NCBI RefSeq assembly: GCF_015689175.1
Contig: NZ_CP065047.1
Location: 4,712,001 to 4,776,000, forward strand
Reading direction: 5' to 3'
Length of the DNA: 64,000 bases
Source: Mycobacterium kubicae
GTDB taxonomy: Bacteria > Actinomycetota > Actinomycetes > Mycobacteriales > Mycobacteriaceae
The notes under the pieces are model-generated. The model searched no databases, was not told the DNA's origin, and saw only the letters and a program-made list of their open reading frames with translations. Both the position numbers and the translations under genes were made by a program. Below are positions 50,642 to 60,212 of this stretch, piece by piece (within the stretch, counting starts at the first letter, position 1; every line of letters begins with the position of its first letter).

Positions 50642-51787
50642 TTACAGCGACAGGATGGTCGCCGACGCCGTGCCCGGGGCGCCGTAGACCTGGGCGAGCC
50701 CGACGCGCGGGTTGCCGGGCACCTGCCGCTCGCCCGCCTCGCCGCGCAGCTGGCGCACCAACTCGTGCACCTGGCGCAATCCCGATGCGCCGATCGGTTC
50801 ACCGTTGGCGATGAGCCCGCCGTCGGTGTTGATCGGCAGCGATCCGCTGATCTCGGTGGCGCCGTCGGCAACCAATTTCTCTTGTTCGCCGTCGGCGCAC
50901 AGCCCCGTCTCGGCCATGTGGATGACCTCCGCGCCCGCGTCGGTGTCCTGCAGCTGGGCCAGGTCGACATCCTCGGGTCCGATGCCGGCGGCTTCATAGG
51001 CGGCCTGGGCCGCGTAGACGGTGGGGGAAGAGTCCTCGTCCAACGGGGCGAACGTGGCGTGCACTTCGTATGCGCCGTACCGCCGGGTGCGAATTTCGCT
51101 GGCGCGCACAAACACCGGTTTGTCGGTGTACTTGTGCGCCATGTCGGCGCGGCACATCACTACCGCCGCGGCGCCCTCATCGGGGGCGCAGAACATGTAC
51201 TGCGTCAGCGGGTAGTTCAGCACCGCCGAGTTGAGGATCTCGTCTTCACCTAAGGTCTTGCGGCGAAACGCATTCGGGTTCATCGAACCGTTGCGGTAGT
51301 TCTTGGCGGCGACTTTGGCCAAGGTGGCTTGCGAGATGTTGTGGTCGTGCAGGTACTTGTTGGCTTTCATGCCGAAGAACTTGGTGGTTACGAACTGACC
51401 GTTCTGCGCATACCACTGCGGTAGCGCCAGCTTCGCCGGATCGTCGGTGAACGCGCCGCGAGGATGCTTGTCCAGTCCGATGGCGATCCCGATGTCGTAC
51501 TTACCCAAGCGAATTGTGTCGGCGGTCTGTTGGATCGCGCTGGCCGCGGTGGCGCAGGCATTGAAGACGTTGGTGAAGGTGATGCCGGTCAGCCCCACCA
51601 AGCGGGTCACCGCATCGGGGTTGGAAACCTCGTGGCTGCCACCGAAGCCGAACTGGATGTCCTTCCATGCCACGCCGGCGTCGGCCAGCGCGGTCTGAAT
51701 CGCCTCGGCGCCCATCTGCATCGCGGTTTTTTCGAACCTGCCGAAGGGATGGAGCCCCACACCGATGATGGCTACGTCGTTGGTCAT
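50642..51787 (-). CDS. Thiolase-like protein, SCP-x/Ltp type, probable aldolase
   Basis: The 381-residue thiolase-fold protein has the N-terminal Cys in NACATAAS (Cys78). It lacks the usual C-terminal Cys: the chain ends QVYGAPGTASATILSL. The expected GHP motif reads ANGEPIGASGL, with Glu330 in place of His. These are the changes seen in non-thiolytic members such as Ltp2-type retro-aldolases of steroid side-chain breakdown. The next gene upstream encodes a DUF35 OB-fold protein, the known partner of such enzymes. The substrate here is unknown. Confidence 0.85.
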   Translation of the reverse strand: MTNDVAIIGVGLHPFGRFEKTAMQMGAEAIQTALADAGVAWKDIQFGFGGSHEVSNPDAVTRLVGLTGITFTNVFNACATAASAIQQTADTIRLGKYDIGIAIGLDKHPRGAFTDDPAKLALPQWYAQNGQFVTTKFFGMKANKYLHDHNISQATLAKVAAKNYRNGSMNPNAFRRKTLGEDEILNSAVLNYPLTQYMFCAPDEGAAAVVMCRADMAHKYTDKPVFVRASEIRTRRYGAYEVHATFAPLDEDSSPTVYAAQAAYEAAGIGPEDVDLAQLQDTDAGAEVIHMAETGLCADGEQEKLVADGATEISGSLPINTDGGLIANGEPIGASGLRQVHELVRQLRGEAGERQVPGNPRVGLAQVYGAPGTASATILSL

Positions 51788-51857
51788 CTGACGGTCCTCC
51801 TGGGTAGATGGTGGCGACCGGTTTCACCCGGCTGCGCCGCCGCGCTCACGACCGCCA

Positions 51858-52271
51858 CTAGACCGGCTGGAATGCGAACGTGACGATCTCGTCGCCGTCG
51901 GCGTCGGTAGCGAACGGGACCATGGTCAGCTCGACCTCTTGCCCGAATTGCAGCATGGCCGGGTCGTTTTCGGTCAACCGGCCTTCCACCCGAATGACGT
52001 CACCGAGCTGGATCAGCCCGACACCGAACGGCACGAAATCCTTGCCCGTGGGACCGGCGAAGGGAGCTCCCGGGGGGAACCCCTGCGTGGTCCAGGCCAC
52101 CAGGGTGCCCCGGCGGGGCAACAACACCTCACTCATGTCCGAGCCGCTGCAGCGTGGGCACAGCTCCTGCATCGGGAAGGTGGTCGCGCCGCAACCGCTG
52201 CATTGGCTGCCGATGAGCTGGGGATTTTCGTCCGGCCACGTTGAGATGTCGGGGGCCAGTGCCTTCTGCAT
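51858..52271 (-). CDS. Zn-ribbon/OB-fold (DUF35) acyl-CoA-binding partner protein
   Basis: The 137-residue protein has a rubredoxin-like zinc ribbon (CSGCGATTFPMQELCPRC, four Cys at about 24-41) followed by an OB fold (LVAWTTQGFPPGAPFAG...). DUF35 proteins pair with thiolase-like enzymes as MaoC-type or Ltp2-type aldolase partners, presenting acyl-CoA. It lies 70 nt upstream of the thiolase-like gene in the same direction, so the two form a likely complex. Confidence 0.88.
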   Translation of the reverse strand: MQKALAPDISTWPDENPQLIGSQCSGCGATTFPMQELCPRCSGSDMSEVLLPRRGTLVAWTTQGFPPGAPFAGPTGKDFVPFGVGLIQLGDVIRVEGRLTENDPAMLQFGQEVELTMVPFATDADGDEIVTFAFQPV

Positions 52272-52418
52272 CGGGAAGATCCTCCGTCGTCCGCCATGAC
52301 GTAATGCGGCTCACCAAACCGTACAACAGCATTGGAGAAAAATGGAAATCTCATTCTCGTCGGTCGTGCTGACTGCCATGGGTGCCGTCGCGGGTGTCCG
52401 AAGCTCTACGATTTGGCC

Positions 52419-54329
52419 ATGTCGCTTGAGGTGGGCCAGGTTTTTGCCGGGTACACGATCTTGCGGGTGCTCGGTGCCGGTGGCATGGGCAAGGTGTATC
52501 TGGCCACACACCCGCGGTTACCGCGCGAGGACGCACTCAAGGTGCTGCCCGCCGAATTCACCGACGACGCCGAATACCGGGCCCGGTTCACCCGCGAAGC
52601 CGACCTGGCCGCCAGCCTGTCCCACCCCCACATCGTGTCCATCCACGACCGCGGCGAACACGACGGACAGTTCTGGATCTCCATGGACTACGTCGCAGGC
52701 ACCGACGCCGCCCGACTCCTGGCCGAGCGCTACCAAGCCGGCATGCCCGCCGACGAAGTCGCCGCCATCGTCACCGCGGTGGCCTCCGCCCTGGACTACG
52801 CCCACCACCGCGGCCTGCTGCACCGCGACGTCAAACCAGCCAACATCTTGCTCACCGACCCCGACGCCCACGCCCGCCGCATCTACCTGGCCGACTTCGG
52901 CGTGGCCCGCCGCATCGACGACTCAGCCAAACTCACCGCCACCAACGTCGCCGTAGGCACCGTGGCCTACGCCGCCCCCGAACAACTACGCGGCCACACC
53001 ATCGACGGCCGCGCCGACCAATACGCCCTGGCCTGCAGCGCCTTCGAACTGCTGACCGGCACCCCGCCCTACACCGACCCCAACCCCACCGTCGTCATCG
53101 CCCAACACGTCAGCGCCCCACCACCTTCCATCGCCGCCCGCCGACCCGAACTCGCCCACCTCGACCCCATCTTCACCACCGCACTCGCCAAAGATCCCAA
53201 CGACCGCTACCCCACCTGCACCGACTTCGCCACCCAACTCACCACCCACCTCGACCCCCACCGGCGTGATCTGGCGCTCGGCCTGCACGCCAAGGAAACC
53301 CAGCCCGCGATACCCATCACCACACTCGACCAACCCGCGGCCGTGACGCGATCGCGACGCCCAGCCGTCGTCATCGGCGCACTCGCCGCCGCCGCGTTGC
53401 TGATCATCGCCGGGGTCATCACCGGAGTCACGCTCACCCAGTCGCGGCACCGAGCCGGCACCGCCAGCACGCCCACCGCGCCCAGCGCGCCCGCCACGGT
53501 GCCTCACAAGACCGCGCCGCCGAGCACCAGCGGGCCGTTCACCGGTACCTACCGCGCCGACTTCGGTCCCGTCACCAATCTCGACGGCGACCAAGGTGCC
53601 AACGCCGTATCGTCATCGGGCACTTATGGGGTGCGCTCGATGTGTGGCGGGGCCGGGTGCATCGCGACGGCCTCGCGCCTGCGCGGCGAACGGGCCTTCG
53701 CGTCGTCGTTGGTGTTCGACCAAGTCGGGGAACGCTGGTTGGCCGTCGGCCTGACCACCAGCCCGTGCCGGGATTCCGCCGGCGAGATCTGGGAGGTCTT
53801 TTCCCTGCAACCCCATCCCGACGGCACGCTCACCGGGGAACACACCAGGACCGCTCGCAACAACTGCCAGGAGAAGCGCACGGTTACCTTCACCCGCACC
53901 GGAGACCTCGACATCACCCTTCCCGACCCGGCGACCCTGCCACCGCGGGTGGTGTCCCCGGCCGAGGCGCTGCACGGCCGCTATCAGTTGACCCGGACGT
54001 TCGCCAACGGCGGCCCGCAACCGTTGGGAAACTCCGCCATCACGACCAACTGTTTGCGCACCGGTGAGCGGTGCATGAGTTACTTCCACTCCAAATCCGG
54101 TGATGTGCCACTGGTTTTCGCGGCCGGGGCGTGGACGTGGGACGACTCGACCAACGGTCAGTGCCCGGACGGCAGCCCGGCCAGCCTGAAAGCCACCGCG
54201 CAGTTTCCGCTGCCTGCGCCGGTGCAAGACCCGGTGCCGACGTTGACCGGACACGGCCACTGGACACAGACCGGGGCGTGCGCGGTGAGCCTCGATTTCG
54301 ACGAAACATTCACGCGCACAAGCGACTAG
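52419..54329 (+). CDS. PknF-like transmembrane Ser/Thr protein kinase, copy 1
   Basis: The 636-residue receptor kinase has a Hanks-type kinase domain (residues 5-280) with GAGGMG loop, catalytic Lys41, HRDVKPAN (Asp137), DFG (Asp159) and YAAPEQL. A juxtamembrane part, one helix ([25 protein letters not shown], about 315-340) and an extracellular sensor of about 270 residues follow. The sensor has Cys pairs ([41 protein letters not shown]). ATG 52419 was chosen by alignment with copy 2. The kinase domain resembles M. tuberculosis PknF. Ligand and targets unknown. The upstream gap to the OB-fold gene is 147 nt. Confidence 0.92.
   Translation: MSLEVGQVFAGYTILRVLGAGGMGKVYLATHPRLPREDALKVLPAEFTDDAEYRARFTREADLAASLSHPHIVSIHDRGEHDGQFWISMDYVAGTDAARLLAERYQAGMPADEVAAIVTAVASALDYAHHRGLLHRDVKPANILLTDPDAHARRIYLADFGVARRIDDSAKLTATNVAVGTVAYAAPEQLRGHTIDGRADQYALACSAFELLTGTPPYTDPNPTVVIAQHVSAPPPSIAARRPELAHLDPIFTTALAKDPNDRYPTCTDFATQLTTHLDPHRRDLALGLHAKETQPAIPITTLDQPAAVTRSRRPAVVIGALAAAALLIIAGVITGVTLTQSRHRAGTASTPTAPSAPATVPHKTAPPSTSGPFTGTYRADFGPVTNLDGDQGANAVSSSGTYGVRSMCGGAGCIATASRLRGERAFASSLVFDQVGERWLAVGLTTSPCRDSAGEIWEVFSLQPHPDGTLTGEHTRTARNNCQEKRTVTFTRTGDLDITLPDPATLPPRVVSPAEALHGRYQLTRTFANGGPQPLGNSAITTNCLRTGERCMSYFHSKSGDVPLVFAAGAWTWDDSTNGQCPDGSPASLKATAQFPLPAPVQDPVPTLTGHGHWTQTGACAVSLDFDETFTRTSD
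52433..53252 (+). repeat. 820-bp direct repeat, kinase domain copy 1
   Basis: This block is repeated at 54420-55239 (offset 1987). I noticed about six mismatches, including silent third-position changes and one Ala/Thr change. It covers the kinase domain and stops at the juxtamembrane region, where both sequences become unrelated at the nucleotide level. Confidence 0.85.
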
Positions 54330-54405
54330 CCGCGGTCCCCGCGCGCCTACCGATCACAACTTTGTCGCTGGCCTGAGTTGGCCGTCGGCGTTTAGCATTC
54401 ACGCC

Positions 54406-56316
54406 ATGTTGCTTCAGCCGGGCCAGGTTTTTGCCGGGTACACGATCTTGCGGGTGCTCGGTGCCGGTGGCATGGGCAAGGTGTATCTGGCCACGCACCC
54501 GCGGTTACCGCGCGAGGACGCGCTCAAGGTGCTGCCCGCCGAATTCACCGACGACGCCGAATACCGGGCCCGGTTCACCCGCGAAGCCGACCTGGCCGCC
54601 AGCCTGTCCCACCCCCACATCGTGTCCATCCACGACCGCGGCGAACACGACGGACAGTTCTGGATCTCCATGGACTACGTCGCAGGCACCGACGCCGCCC
54701 GACTCCTGGCCGAGCGCTACCAAGCCGGCATGCCCGCCGACGAAGTCGCCGCCATCGTCACCGCGGTGGCCTCCGCCCTGGACTACGCCCACCACCGCGG
54801 CCTGCTGCACCGCGACGTCAAACCAGCCAACATCTTGCTCACCGACCCCGACGCCCACGCCCGCCGCATCTACCTGGCCGACTTCGGCGTGGCCCGCCGC
54901 ATCGACGACTCAGCCAAACTCACCGCCACCAACGTCGCCGTAGGCACCGTGGCCTACGCCGCCCCCGAACAACTACGCGGCCACACCATCGACGGCCGCG
55001 CCGACCAATACGCCCTGGCCTGCAGCGCCTTCGAACTGCTGACCGGCACCCCGCCCTACACCGACCCCAACCCCACCGTCGTCATCGCCCAACACGTCAG
55101 CGCCCCACCACCTTCCATCGCCACCCGCCGACCCGAACTCGCCCACCTCGACCCCATCTTCACCACCGCACTGGCCAAAGACCCCAACGACCGCTACCCC
55201 ACCTGCACCGACTTCGCCACCCAACTCACCACACACCTCTATGAGGACACCCGCATCACTCAACCGGCGATCGCGATCACCGCGCCCGTCCAGCGCGCAC
55301 CGCATCGCAAGCGGTTGACGCAGCGACCCGCCGTCGTGATCGCTGCACTGGTTGCCGTCGCGTTGGTGGTCATCGGCGCTGTCTTCGCCGGCGTCCGGCT
55401 CAATCAGTCGCACGATCGTGCGACCCCTGCCCCACCGACGGTGACCACCACCGCCGCCCCTCCACCCACCAGTACCGCTGTCGCGGCACCCGCCACGCCC
55501 CCGCCCCCGCCACTGCCGGCGTTCACCGGCACCTACGCCGTCGAGTTCGGCCCGCTTACCGATCTCGACGGCAATCCGGGTGGTAACGGCAAATCAATAA
55601 CGCTCACCTACGGCCTGCGCTCGGCCTGCGGCAGCACCGGGTGCGTCGCCACGGCGGCCCGCCGCGACGGCGATCCGACGCTGGCGGCCACGACGGTGTT
55701 CGACCAGATCGACGGAAACTGGGTCGCCGTATCCCTGAGTTCCGACCAGTGCCAGGGGACCCGCGCCGAGTTCTGGCAAGTCTTCGTGGTGCACCCCGCG
55801 CCCGACGGCACCCTCACCGGCGAATTCAGCCGCACCAGCGGGAGCACCTGCCGGGACAAACGGACCGTCACCTTCACCCGCACCGGTGATGTCGACGTCA
55901 ACACGGTCGCCGATCCGGCCGGCGCGCCACCCCGGGTGACGTCGCCGGCCGCCGCACTGCACGGCCACTACCGCGTCGTCAGGTCGTTCAGCTCCGAACA
56001 GCCCAGGCAGACCGGTGAGTCCAACGTCGTCACCCAGTGCCTGCGCACCGGAGAACGCTGCATGAGCTACTTCCACGGACGCGCCGGAGACTCACCACTG
56101 CTCTTCGCCAATGGGATCTGGACGCTGGACACCGAACAGGACTACCGCTGCCCGGCCGGTGGCACAACGCATTTCAGTGTCATCGCCCAGTTCCCGTTGC
56201 CCGCTTCGGCCGACGATCCGATAACCTCGCTGATCGGGCACGGCCACCAGGAACAAACGGGGGCCTGCGCTGTGAACACCGGCTTCGAGCAGACGTTCAC
56301 TCGCATCGGTGATTAG
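54406..56316 (+). CDS. PknF-like transmembrane Ser/Thr protein kinase, copy 2
   Basis: This copy also has 636 residues, 76 nt after copy 1 in the same direction. The kinase domain is identical to copy 1 except for one Ala-to-Thr change, with the same Lys41, HRD and DFG residues. After about residue 278 it diverges: helix [25 protein letters not shown], a Pro/Thr linker and a sensor sharing the Cys pattern ([26 protein letters not shown]) but only roughly half its residues with copy 1. Same activity, probably a different signal. Confidence 0.92.
   Translation: MLLQPGQVFAGYTILRVLGAGGMGKVYLATHPRLPREDALKVLPAEFTDDAEYRARFTREADLAASLSHPHIVSIHDRGEHDGQFWISMDYVAGTDAARLLAERYQAGMPADEVAAIVTAVASALDYAHHRGLLHRDVKPANILLTDPDAHARRIYLADFGVARRIDDSAKLTATNVAVGTVAYAAPEQLRGHTIDGRADQYALACSAFELLTGTPPYTDPNPTVVIAQHVSAPPPSIATRRPELAHLDPIFTTALAKDPNDRYPTCTDFATQLTTHLYEDTRITQPAIAITAPVQRAPHRKRLTQRPAVVIAALVAVALVVIGAVFAGVRLNQSHDRATPAPPTVTTTAAPPPTSTAVAAPATPPPPPLPAFTGTYAVEFGPLTDLDGNPGGNGKSITLTYGLRSACGSTGCVATAARRDGDPTLAATTVFDQIDGNWVAVSLSSDQCQGTRAEFWQVFVVHPAPDGTLTGEFSRTSGSTCRDKRTVTFTRTGDVDVNTVADPAGAPPRVTSPAAALHGHYRVVRSFSSEQPRQTGESNVVTQCLRTGERCMSYFHGRAGDSPLLFANGIWTLDTEQDYRCPAGGTTHFSVIAQFPLPASADDPITSLIGHGHQEQTGACAVNTGFEQTFTRIGD
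54420..55239 (+). repeat. 820-bp direct repeat, kinase domain copy 2
   Basis: This is the partner of 52433-53252. Such near-identity including silent sites, with sharp limits on both sides, suggests a recent duplication or gene conversion limited to the catalytic domain. Confidence 0.85.
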
Positions 56317-56353
56317 CGTGCGGCGCTGATCACCTCGACAGAAGGAGACGACC

Positions 56354-56647
56354 ATTCCCGTCACTGTGATACTCGAACTCAAGATCAAGCCGGACTCGGT
56401 GGCAGCGGCCCGCGACCTGATGGGCCGCGCGCTGCAGGACACCCGCGCATTCGACGGGAATCTGCGCACCGACGTGCTCGTCGACGACACCGACGAGGGC
56501 CACTGGCTGATCTACGAAGTGTGGGAAAGCGTCGAGCACGACGAGGCCTATCGCAAGTTCCGCGCCGGGGAGGGTCGCCTGACCGAGCTGCCGCCTTTGC
56601 TCGCCGCGCCGCCCGCCAAGACGCGCTACATCGCCACCGACATCTGA
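56354..56647 (+). CDS. Antibiotic biosynthesis monooxygenase (ABM)-domain protein
   Basis: The 97-residue ferredoxin-like ABM protein runs PVTVILELKIKPDSVAAARDL to KTRYIATDI, with the family core TDEGHWLIYEVWESVEHDEAYRKF. AAGGAG at 56342-56347 is spaced 6 nt from ATT at 56354, giving the sequence IPVTVILELK with good family likeness. The GTG at 56366 would lie 18 nt away, too far. An ATT start is rare but fits the signal best. It lies 37 nt after kinase copy 2. Possibly a heme or quinone-like oxygenase or dimeric binding protein. Confidence 0.8.
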   Translation: MPVTVILELKIKPDSVAAARDLMGRALQDTRAFDGNLRTDVLVDDTDEGHWLIYEVWESVEHDEAYRKFRAGEGRLTELPPLLAAPPAKTRYIATDI

Positions 56648-56679
56648 GCGCTTAGGTCCGCGCCCTGGGCTCACGTTCA

Positions 56680-56860
56680 GCGTCGAGTGTGAACCCACGG
56701 CATCGAGCGTGAGCCCACGGCGTCGACTGTGAGCCCACGGCCCAGAGTGTGAGCCCCACGGCGTCGAGTGTGAACCCACGGCGTCGAGCGTGAGCCCACG
56801 GCGCAGAGTGTGAACCCACGGCGTCGAGTGTGACCTCACGGCGTCGAGTGTGAGCCCACG
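56680..56860 (+). repeat. Minisatellite of nine 20-bp units
   Basis: The consensus unit is GCGTCGAGTGTGAACCCACG, repeated head to tail about nine times; one unit has 21 bp and the others vary at 1-4 bases. It lies in the 335-bp gap between the ABM gene and the F420-type oxidoreductase gene, which holds no other coding sequence I can support. Repeat number likely varies between strains. Confidence 0.88.
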
Positions 56861-56903
56861 GCGCAGAATCGGCGAAATCCCCGCCCTGACAACACAATCA
56901 AAA

Positions 56904-56924
56904 CCGTGGGCTCACACTCGACGC
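56904..56924 (-). repeat. Inverted copy of the minisatellite unit
   Basis: These 21 bases are the exact reverse complement of 56841-56861, the last unit plus one base. Together they could form a 21-bp stem across a 42-nt loop. The next 60 bases carry degenerate pieces of the same CACTCGACG motif. Confidence 0.85.
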
Positions 56925-56982
56925 AAATCAGCACACCCGACACGCGATCCGCACACTCGACGGCCGATCAGCACCACCGCGA

Positions 56983-57972
56983 TCAGCTCAACGCGGGAAT
57001 GACCTCGCGTTCGAACAACTCGATGCCGGAACGGTCGTAGGCCGCCTCGGGGAAATAGCAGATCGCGTACTCGCAGCCCAGGTCCCGCACCTTGGCGATC
57101 CGCTCGATGATCTGCTCGGTGGTGCCGGTCGCCGACTCCGGTCCGCTGCCCCCGGCGATCATCGCATCCGCCACCGCCTCTGGGACGTATCCGACCATCC
57201 GGTCGCGCACGCGCTGCAGTCGATCCTGCACGTCTTCCTCCGACGTGCCGACCAGCGCGGTGAAGTTCGCCGAGCGCACGATCGCGTCGAAGTCGGTGCC
57301 CACGTCGCGGCAGTGCCCCGCTAGCACCTCGGATTTATGTGCGAACGCCGCAGGCTCCGGCGTGAAGTTGGTGTACTGGGCGTACTGCGCCGCTATCCGC
57401 AGCGTCACCTTCTCCCCACCTCCGGCGATCCACAACGGAATCCCATTGTCCTGCAACGGTCTTGGCTCGACGATCGCCCCGTCCACCTGATAGTGCTTGC
57501 CGCCGAAGGAGACCTTGCCGTCGCGCCAGGCGTCGCGCATGATCTGCACGCCCTCGTCCAGCCGGCCCAGCCGCACCCCCGCCGACGGGAAGCCGTAACC
57601 GTAAGCGCGCCATTCGTGTTCGTACCAACCGCCACCGATACCCATCTGTACACGACCGCCGGAGATGATGTCGGTCGTCGCCGCCACCTTCGCCAGGTAC
57701 ACCGGATTGCGGTAACTCATCGCCGTGCACATCTGGCCCAGCTTGATCCGTGAGGTGGTGGCAGCGTAAGCCGCCATCAACGTCCACGCCTCATGGGTGG
57801 CTTGATCCGTCGGCAGCGGGACGGTGTGGAAATGGTCGTAGACCCACAACGAATCCCATGCGCTGCGGTCGGCATAGGTGGCCAGATCGCGCATCACCGC
57901 CCACTGCCGCTCGGGTTCGATGCCGACGAGATCCATTCGCCAGCCCTGGGGGATGAAAAGACCAAAGCGCAT
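56983..57972 (-). CDS. LLM-class F420-dependent oxidoreductase
   Basis: The 329-residue luciferase-like monooxygenase fold protein has MRFGLFIPQGWRMDLVG at the start, then DSLWVYDHFHTVP, KLGQMCTAMSYRNPVYLAKVAATTDIISGGRVQMGIGGGWYEHEW (typical of the F420 branch) and PLWIAGGGEKVTLRIAAQYAQYTNF. It would use reduced F420 or flavin on an unknown substrate. Its stop is 23 nt after the last CACTCGACG piece of the repeat region. Confidence 0.9.
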   Translation of the reverse strand: MRFGLFIPQGWRMDLVGIEPERQWAVMRDLATYADRSAWDSLWVYDHFHTVPLPTDQATHEAWTLMAAYAATTSRIKLGQMCTAMSYRNPVYLAKVAATTDIISGGRVQMGIGGGWYEHEWRAYGYGFPSAGVRLGRLDEGVQIMRDAWRDGKVSFGGKHYQVDGAIVEPRPLQDNGIPLWIAGGGEKVTLRIAAQYAQYTNFTPEPAAFAHKSEVLAGHCRDVGTDFDAIVRSANFTALVGTSEEDVQDRLQRVRDRMVGYVPEAVADAMIAGGSGPESATGTTEQIIERIAKVRDLGCEYAICYFPEAAYDRSGIELFEREVIPALS

Positions 57973-58006
57973 AGCCGCACTCTAACCGCGGCTCCTACGC
58001 CGAACG

Positions 58007-58040
58007 CCAAAAGCCCCCGAAACCACGCTGTTTCGGGGGC
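58007..58040 (-). terminator. Intrinsic terminator after fadB
   Basis: A perfect 11-bp stem (GCCCCCGAAAC with GTTTCGGGGGC) encloses a 6-nt loop. On the minus strand it is followed by TTTTGG, a short U-run. It lies 24 nt past the fadB stop and ends the fadA-fadB transcript. It also lies 41 nt upstream of the oxidoreductase start. Confidence 0.85.
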
Positions 58041-58063
58041 CTTCGCGTCTGCGCGGGGCAGAT

Positions 58064-60208
58064 CTAGGTCAGCGAATCCGGAGGCAGGAACCGGTCGCCG
58101 TACTTCTGCGCCAACTCTTTGGCGCGGGCGACAAAGGCTTCCTTGCCGGTCCCGCCCGGACCCTCGTAGCCGACGATGTACTGGGCGCTACCACCGGTCC
58201 ACGGCGGATAGCCGATGCCCATGATGGACCCGATGTTGGCGTCGGCGGTCGACGTCAGCACGCCCTCGTCCAGGCACTTCTGCGTCTCGAGCGCCTCGGC
58301 GAACAGCATCCGGTCGATCATGTCCTGCAACGGCGGCTCCGAGCTGCCCGACTTGAAGGTCTCCCGCAGACCGGGCCACAACCCGGACCGCTTGCCCTCG
58401 GGGTACTCGTAGAAGCCGGCGCCCTTGAGCCGTCCGGACCGTCCCAGCTCGATCATCTTCTCGACGACGGCTTCAGCCGGGTGCGGCTCGTAGGTGCCGC
58501 CGGCATCCTCGACGCCCTTGCGGGTGGCCAGGGCGATCTTGTGCATCAGCTCCAGGTTGAGCTCGTCGGACAGCTGCAGCGGGGGCGCGGGGTACCCGGC
58601 CTGCGACCCGGCCTGCTCGATGCTGGCCGGCTCCACGCCCTCGCCGAGCATCGCCAGCGCCTCGTTGACGAAGGTGCCGATGACTCGGGAGGTGAAGAAG
58701 CCGCGGCTGTCGTTGACGACGATCGGGGTCTTGCCGATGGCCAGGGTGTAGTCGAACACCCGGGCCAGCGCCTCGTCAGATGTCTTCTCGCCCTTGATGA
58801 TTTCGACCAGCGGCATCTTGTCGACCGGGGAGAAGAAGTGAATTCCGATGAAGTCCTCTTGCCGCTTGACGCCGGTCGCCAGACCGGTGATCGGCAGCGT
58901 CGAGGTGTTGGACCCCAACACCGCGTTGGGCTCGACGATGTCTTCGATTTCCTGGAACACCTTGTGCTTGAGGTCCTGGTTCTCGAAGACCGCTTCGACG
59001 ACGAAGTCCACGCCCTTGAGGTCGGCGGGGTCGGCCGTCGGGGTGATGCGGTCCAGCAGCGCCTTGGACTTCTCCTCGGTGGTGCGGCCCCGCTCGAGCG
59101 CCTTGGCTTCCAGCTTCTCCGAGTAGCCCTTACCCTTCTGAGCCGCCTCCATGCTGACGTCCTTGAGCACGACGTCGTAGCCGGCCTTGGCCGAGACATA
59201 GGCGATGCCGGCGCCCATCATGCCCGCGCCGAGCACACCGATCTTGTTGATCGGCGTCTTGCCGATCCCGTCCGGACGCGATTCGCCGGAGTTGATGGCC
59301 TGCAGGTCGAAGAAGAACGCTTGGATCATGTTCTTGGCGACCTGGCCGGTGACCAGTTCGGTGAAGTAGCGGCTCTCGATGCGGCTGGCGGTGTCGAAGT
59401 CGACCTGCGCACCCTCGACCGCAGCGGCCAGGATGGCCTTCGGCGCCGGCATCGGCGCGCCCTTGATCTGCTTGCGCAGCAGCGACGGGAATGACGGCAG
59501 GATGCTGGCCAGCGACGGCGACGACGGGGTGCCGCCGGGCATCTTGTAGCCCTTCTTGTCCCACGGCTGCTCATGAGCGTCCGGGTTGGCCTTGATCCAC
59601 GCCTTTGCCGCCGGGACCAGCTCCTCGACCGTGGGCAGCAGCTCGTCGATCAGGCCCAGCTCCTTGGCCTTGGCCGGCTTGAAGCGCGTCCCCTGCGACA
59701 GGATGTTGACGAACGCGTTCTGGATGCCGAACATGCGCACCGTGCGGGTGACGCCACCCGCGCCGGGCAGCAGTCCCAACGTCGCCTCGGGGAAACCGAA
59801 CTGCGAGCCCTTGACGTCGGCCGCGATGCGGTGGTGACAGGCCAGCGCGATCTCCAGGCCGCCGCCGAGCGCAGCGCCGTTGAGGGCGGCCACCACCGGC
59901 TTGCCCAGCGTCTCGAGGGTGCGCAACTGCTTCTTGACGTTCTCGACCAGGTCGAAAGCCTCACCGGCGTTCTCCGGGCCGATCTGGATCATGCTCTTGA
60001 CGTCGCCGCCGGCGAAGAAGGTCTTCTTCGCGCTGGTGATCACCACGCCGGTGATCGAATCCTTCTCGGCGACAAGGCGATCCACGGCCTTGCCCATCGA
60101 CTCGATGTAGGCCTCGTTCATGACGTTGGCCGAGCCGGACGGGTCGTCCAGCGTCAGCGTGACGATGCCGTCGTCGTCCTTGTCCCACTGAATGGTGTTG
60201 TCGGTCAT
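58064..60208 (-). CDS. fadB: FadB, multifunctional enoyl-CoA hydratase/3-hydroxyacyl-CoA dehydrogenase
   Basis: The 714-residue beta-oxidation protein has an N-terminal hydratase domain (TSAKKTFFAGGDVKSM oxyanion-hole region, NGAALGGGLEIALACHHRI, GFPEATLGLLPGAGG with catalytic Glu). The NAD-binding dehydrogenase domain follows at about 325 (IGVLGAGMMGAGIAYVSAKAGYDVVLKD), with catalytic His in IGIHFFSPVDKMPLVEII, then the C-terminal helical part. It forms the trifunctional enzyme with FadA, encoded 4 nt upstream. Confidence 0.95.
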   Translation of the reverse strand: MTDNTIQWDKDDDGIVTLTLDDPSGSANVMNEAYIESMGKAVDRLVAEKDSITGVVITSAKKTFFAGGDVKSMIQIGPENAGEAFDLVENVKKQLRTLETLGKPVVAALNGAALGGGLEIALACHHRIAADVKGSQFGFPEATLGLLPGAGGVTRTVRMFGIQNAFVNILSQGTRFKPAKAKELGLIDELLPTVEELVPAAKAWIKANPDAHEQPWDKKGYKMPGGTPSSPSLASILPSFPSLLRKQIKGAPMPAPKAILAAAVEGAQVDFDTASRIESRYFTELVTGQVAKNMIQAFFFDLQAINSGESRPDGIGKTPINKIGVLGAGMMGAGIAYVSAKAGYDVVLKDVSMEAAQKGKGYSEKLEAKALERGRTTEEKSKALLDRITPTADPADLKGVDFVVEAVFENQDLKHKVFQEIEDIVEPNAVLGSNTSTLPITGLATGVKRQEDFIGIHFFSPVDKMPLVEIIKGEKTSDEALARVFDYTLAIGKTPIVVNDSRGFFTSRVIGTFVNEALAMLGEGVEPASIEQAGSQAGYPAPPLQLSDELNLELMHKIALATRKGVEDAGGTYEPHPAEAVVEKMIELGRSGRLKGAGFYEYPEGKRSGLWPGLRETFKSGSSEPPLQDMIDRMLFAEALETQKCLDEGVLTSTADANIGSIMGIGYPPWTGGSAQYIVGYEGPGGTGKEAFVARAKELAQKYGDRFLPPDSLT

Positions 60209-60212
60209 GCGG

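Noticed and set aside
56680..56860. Possible CRISPR array
   Set aside because: Units are directly adjacent with no unique spacers, and no cas genes are nearby.
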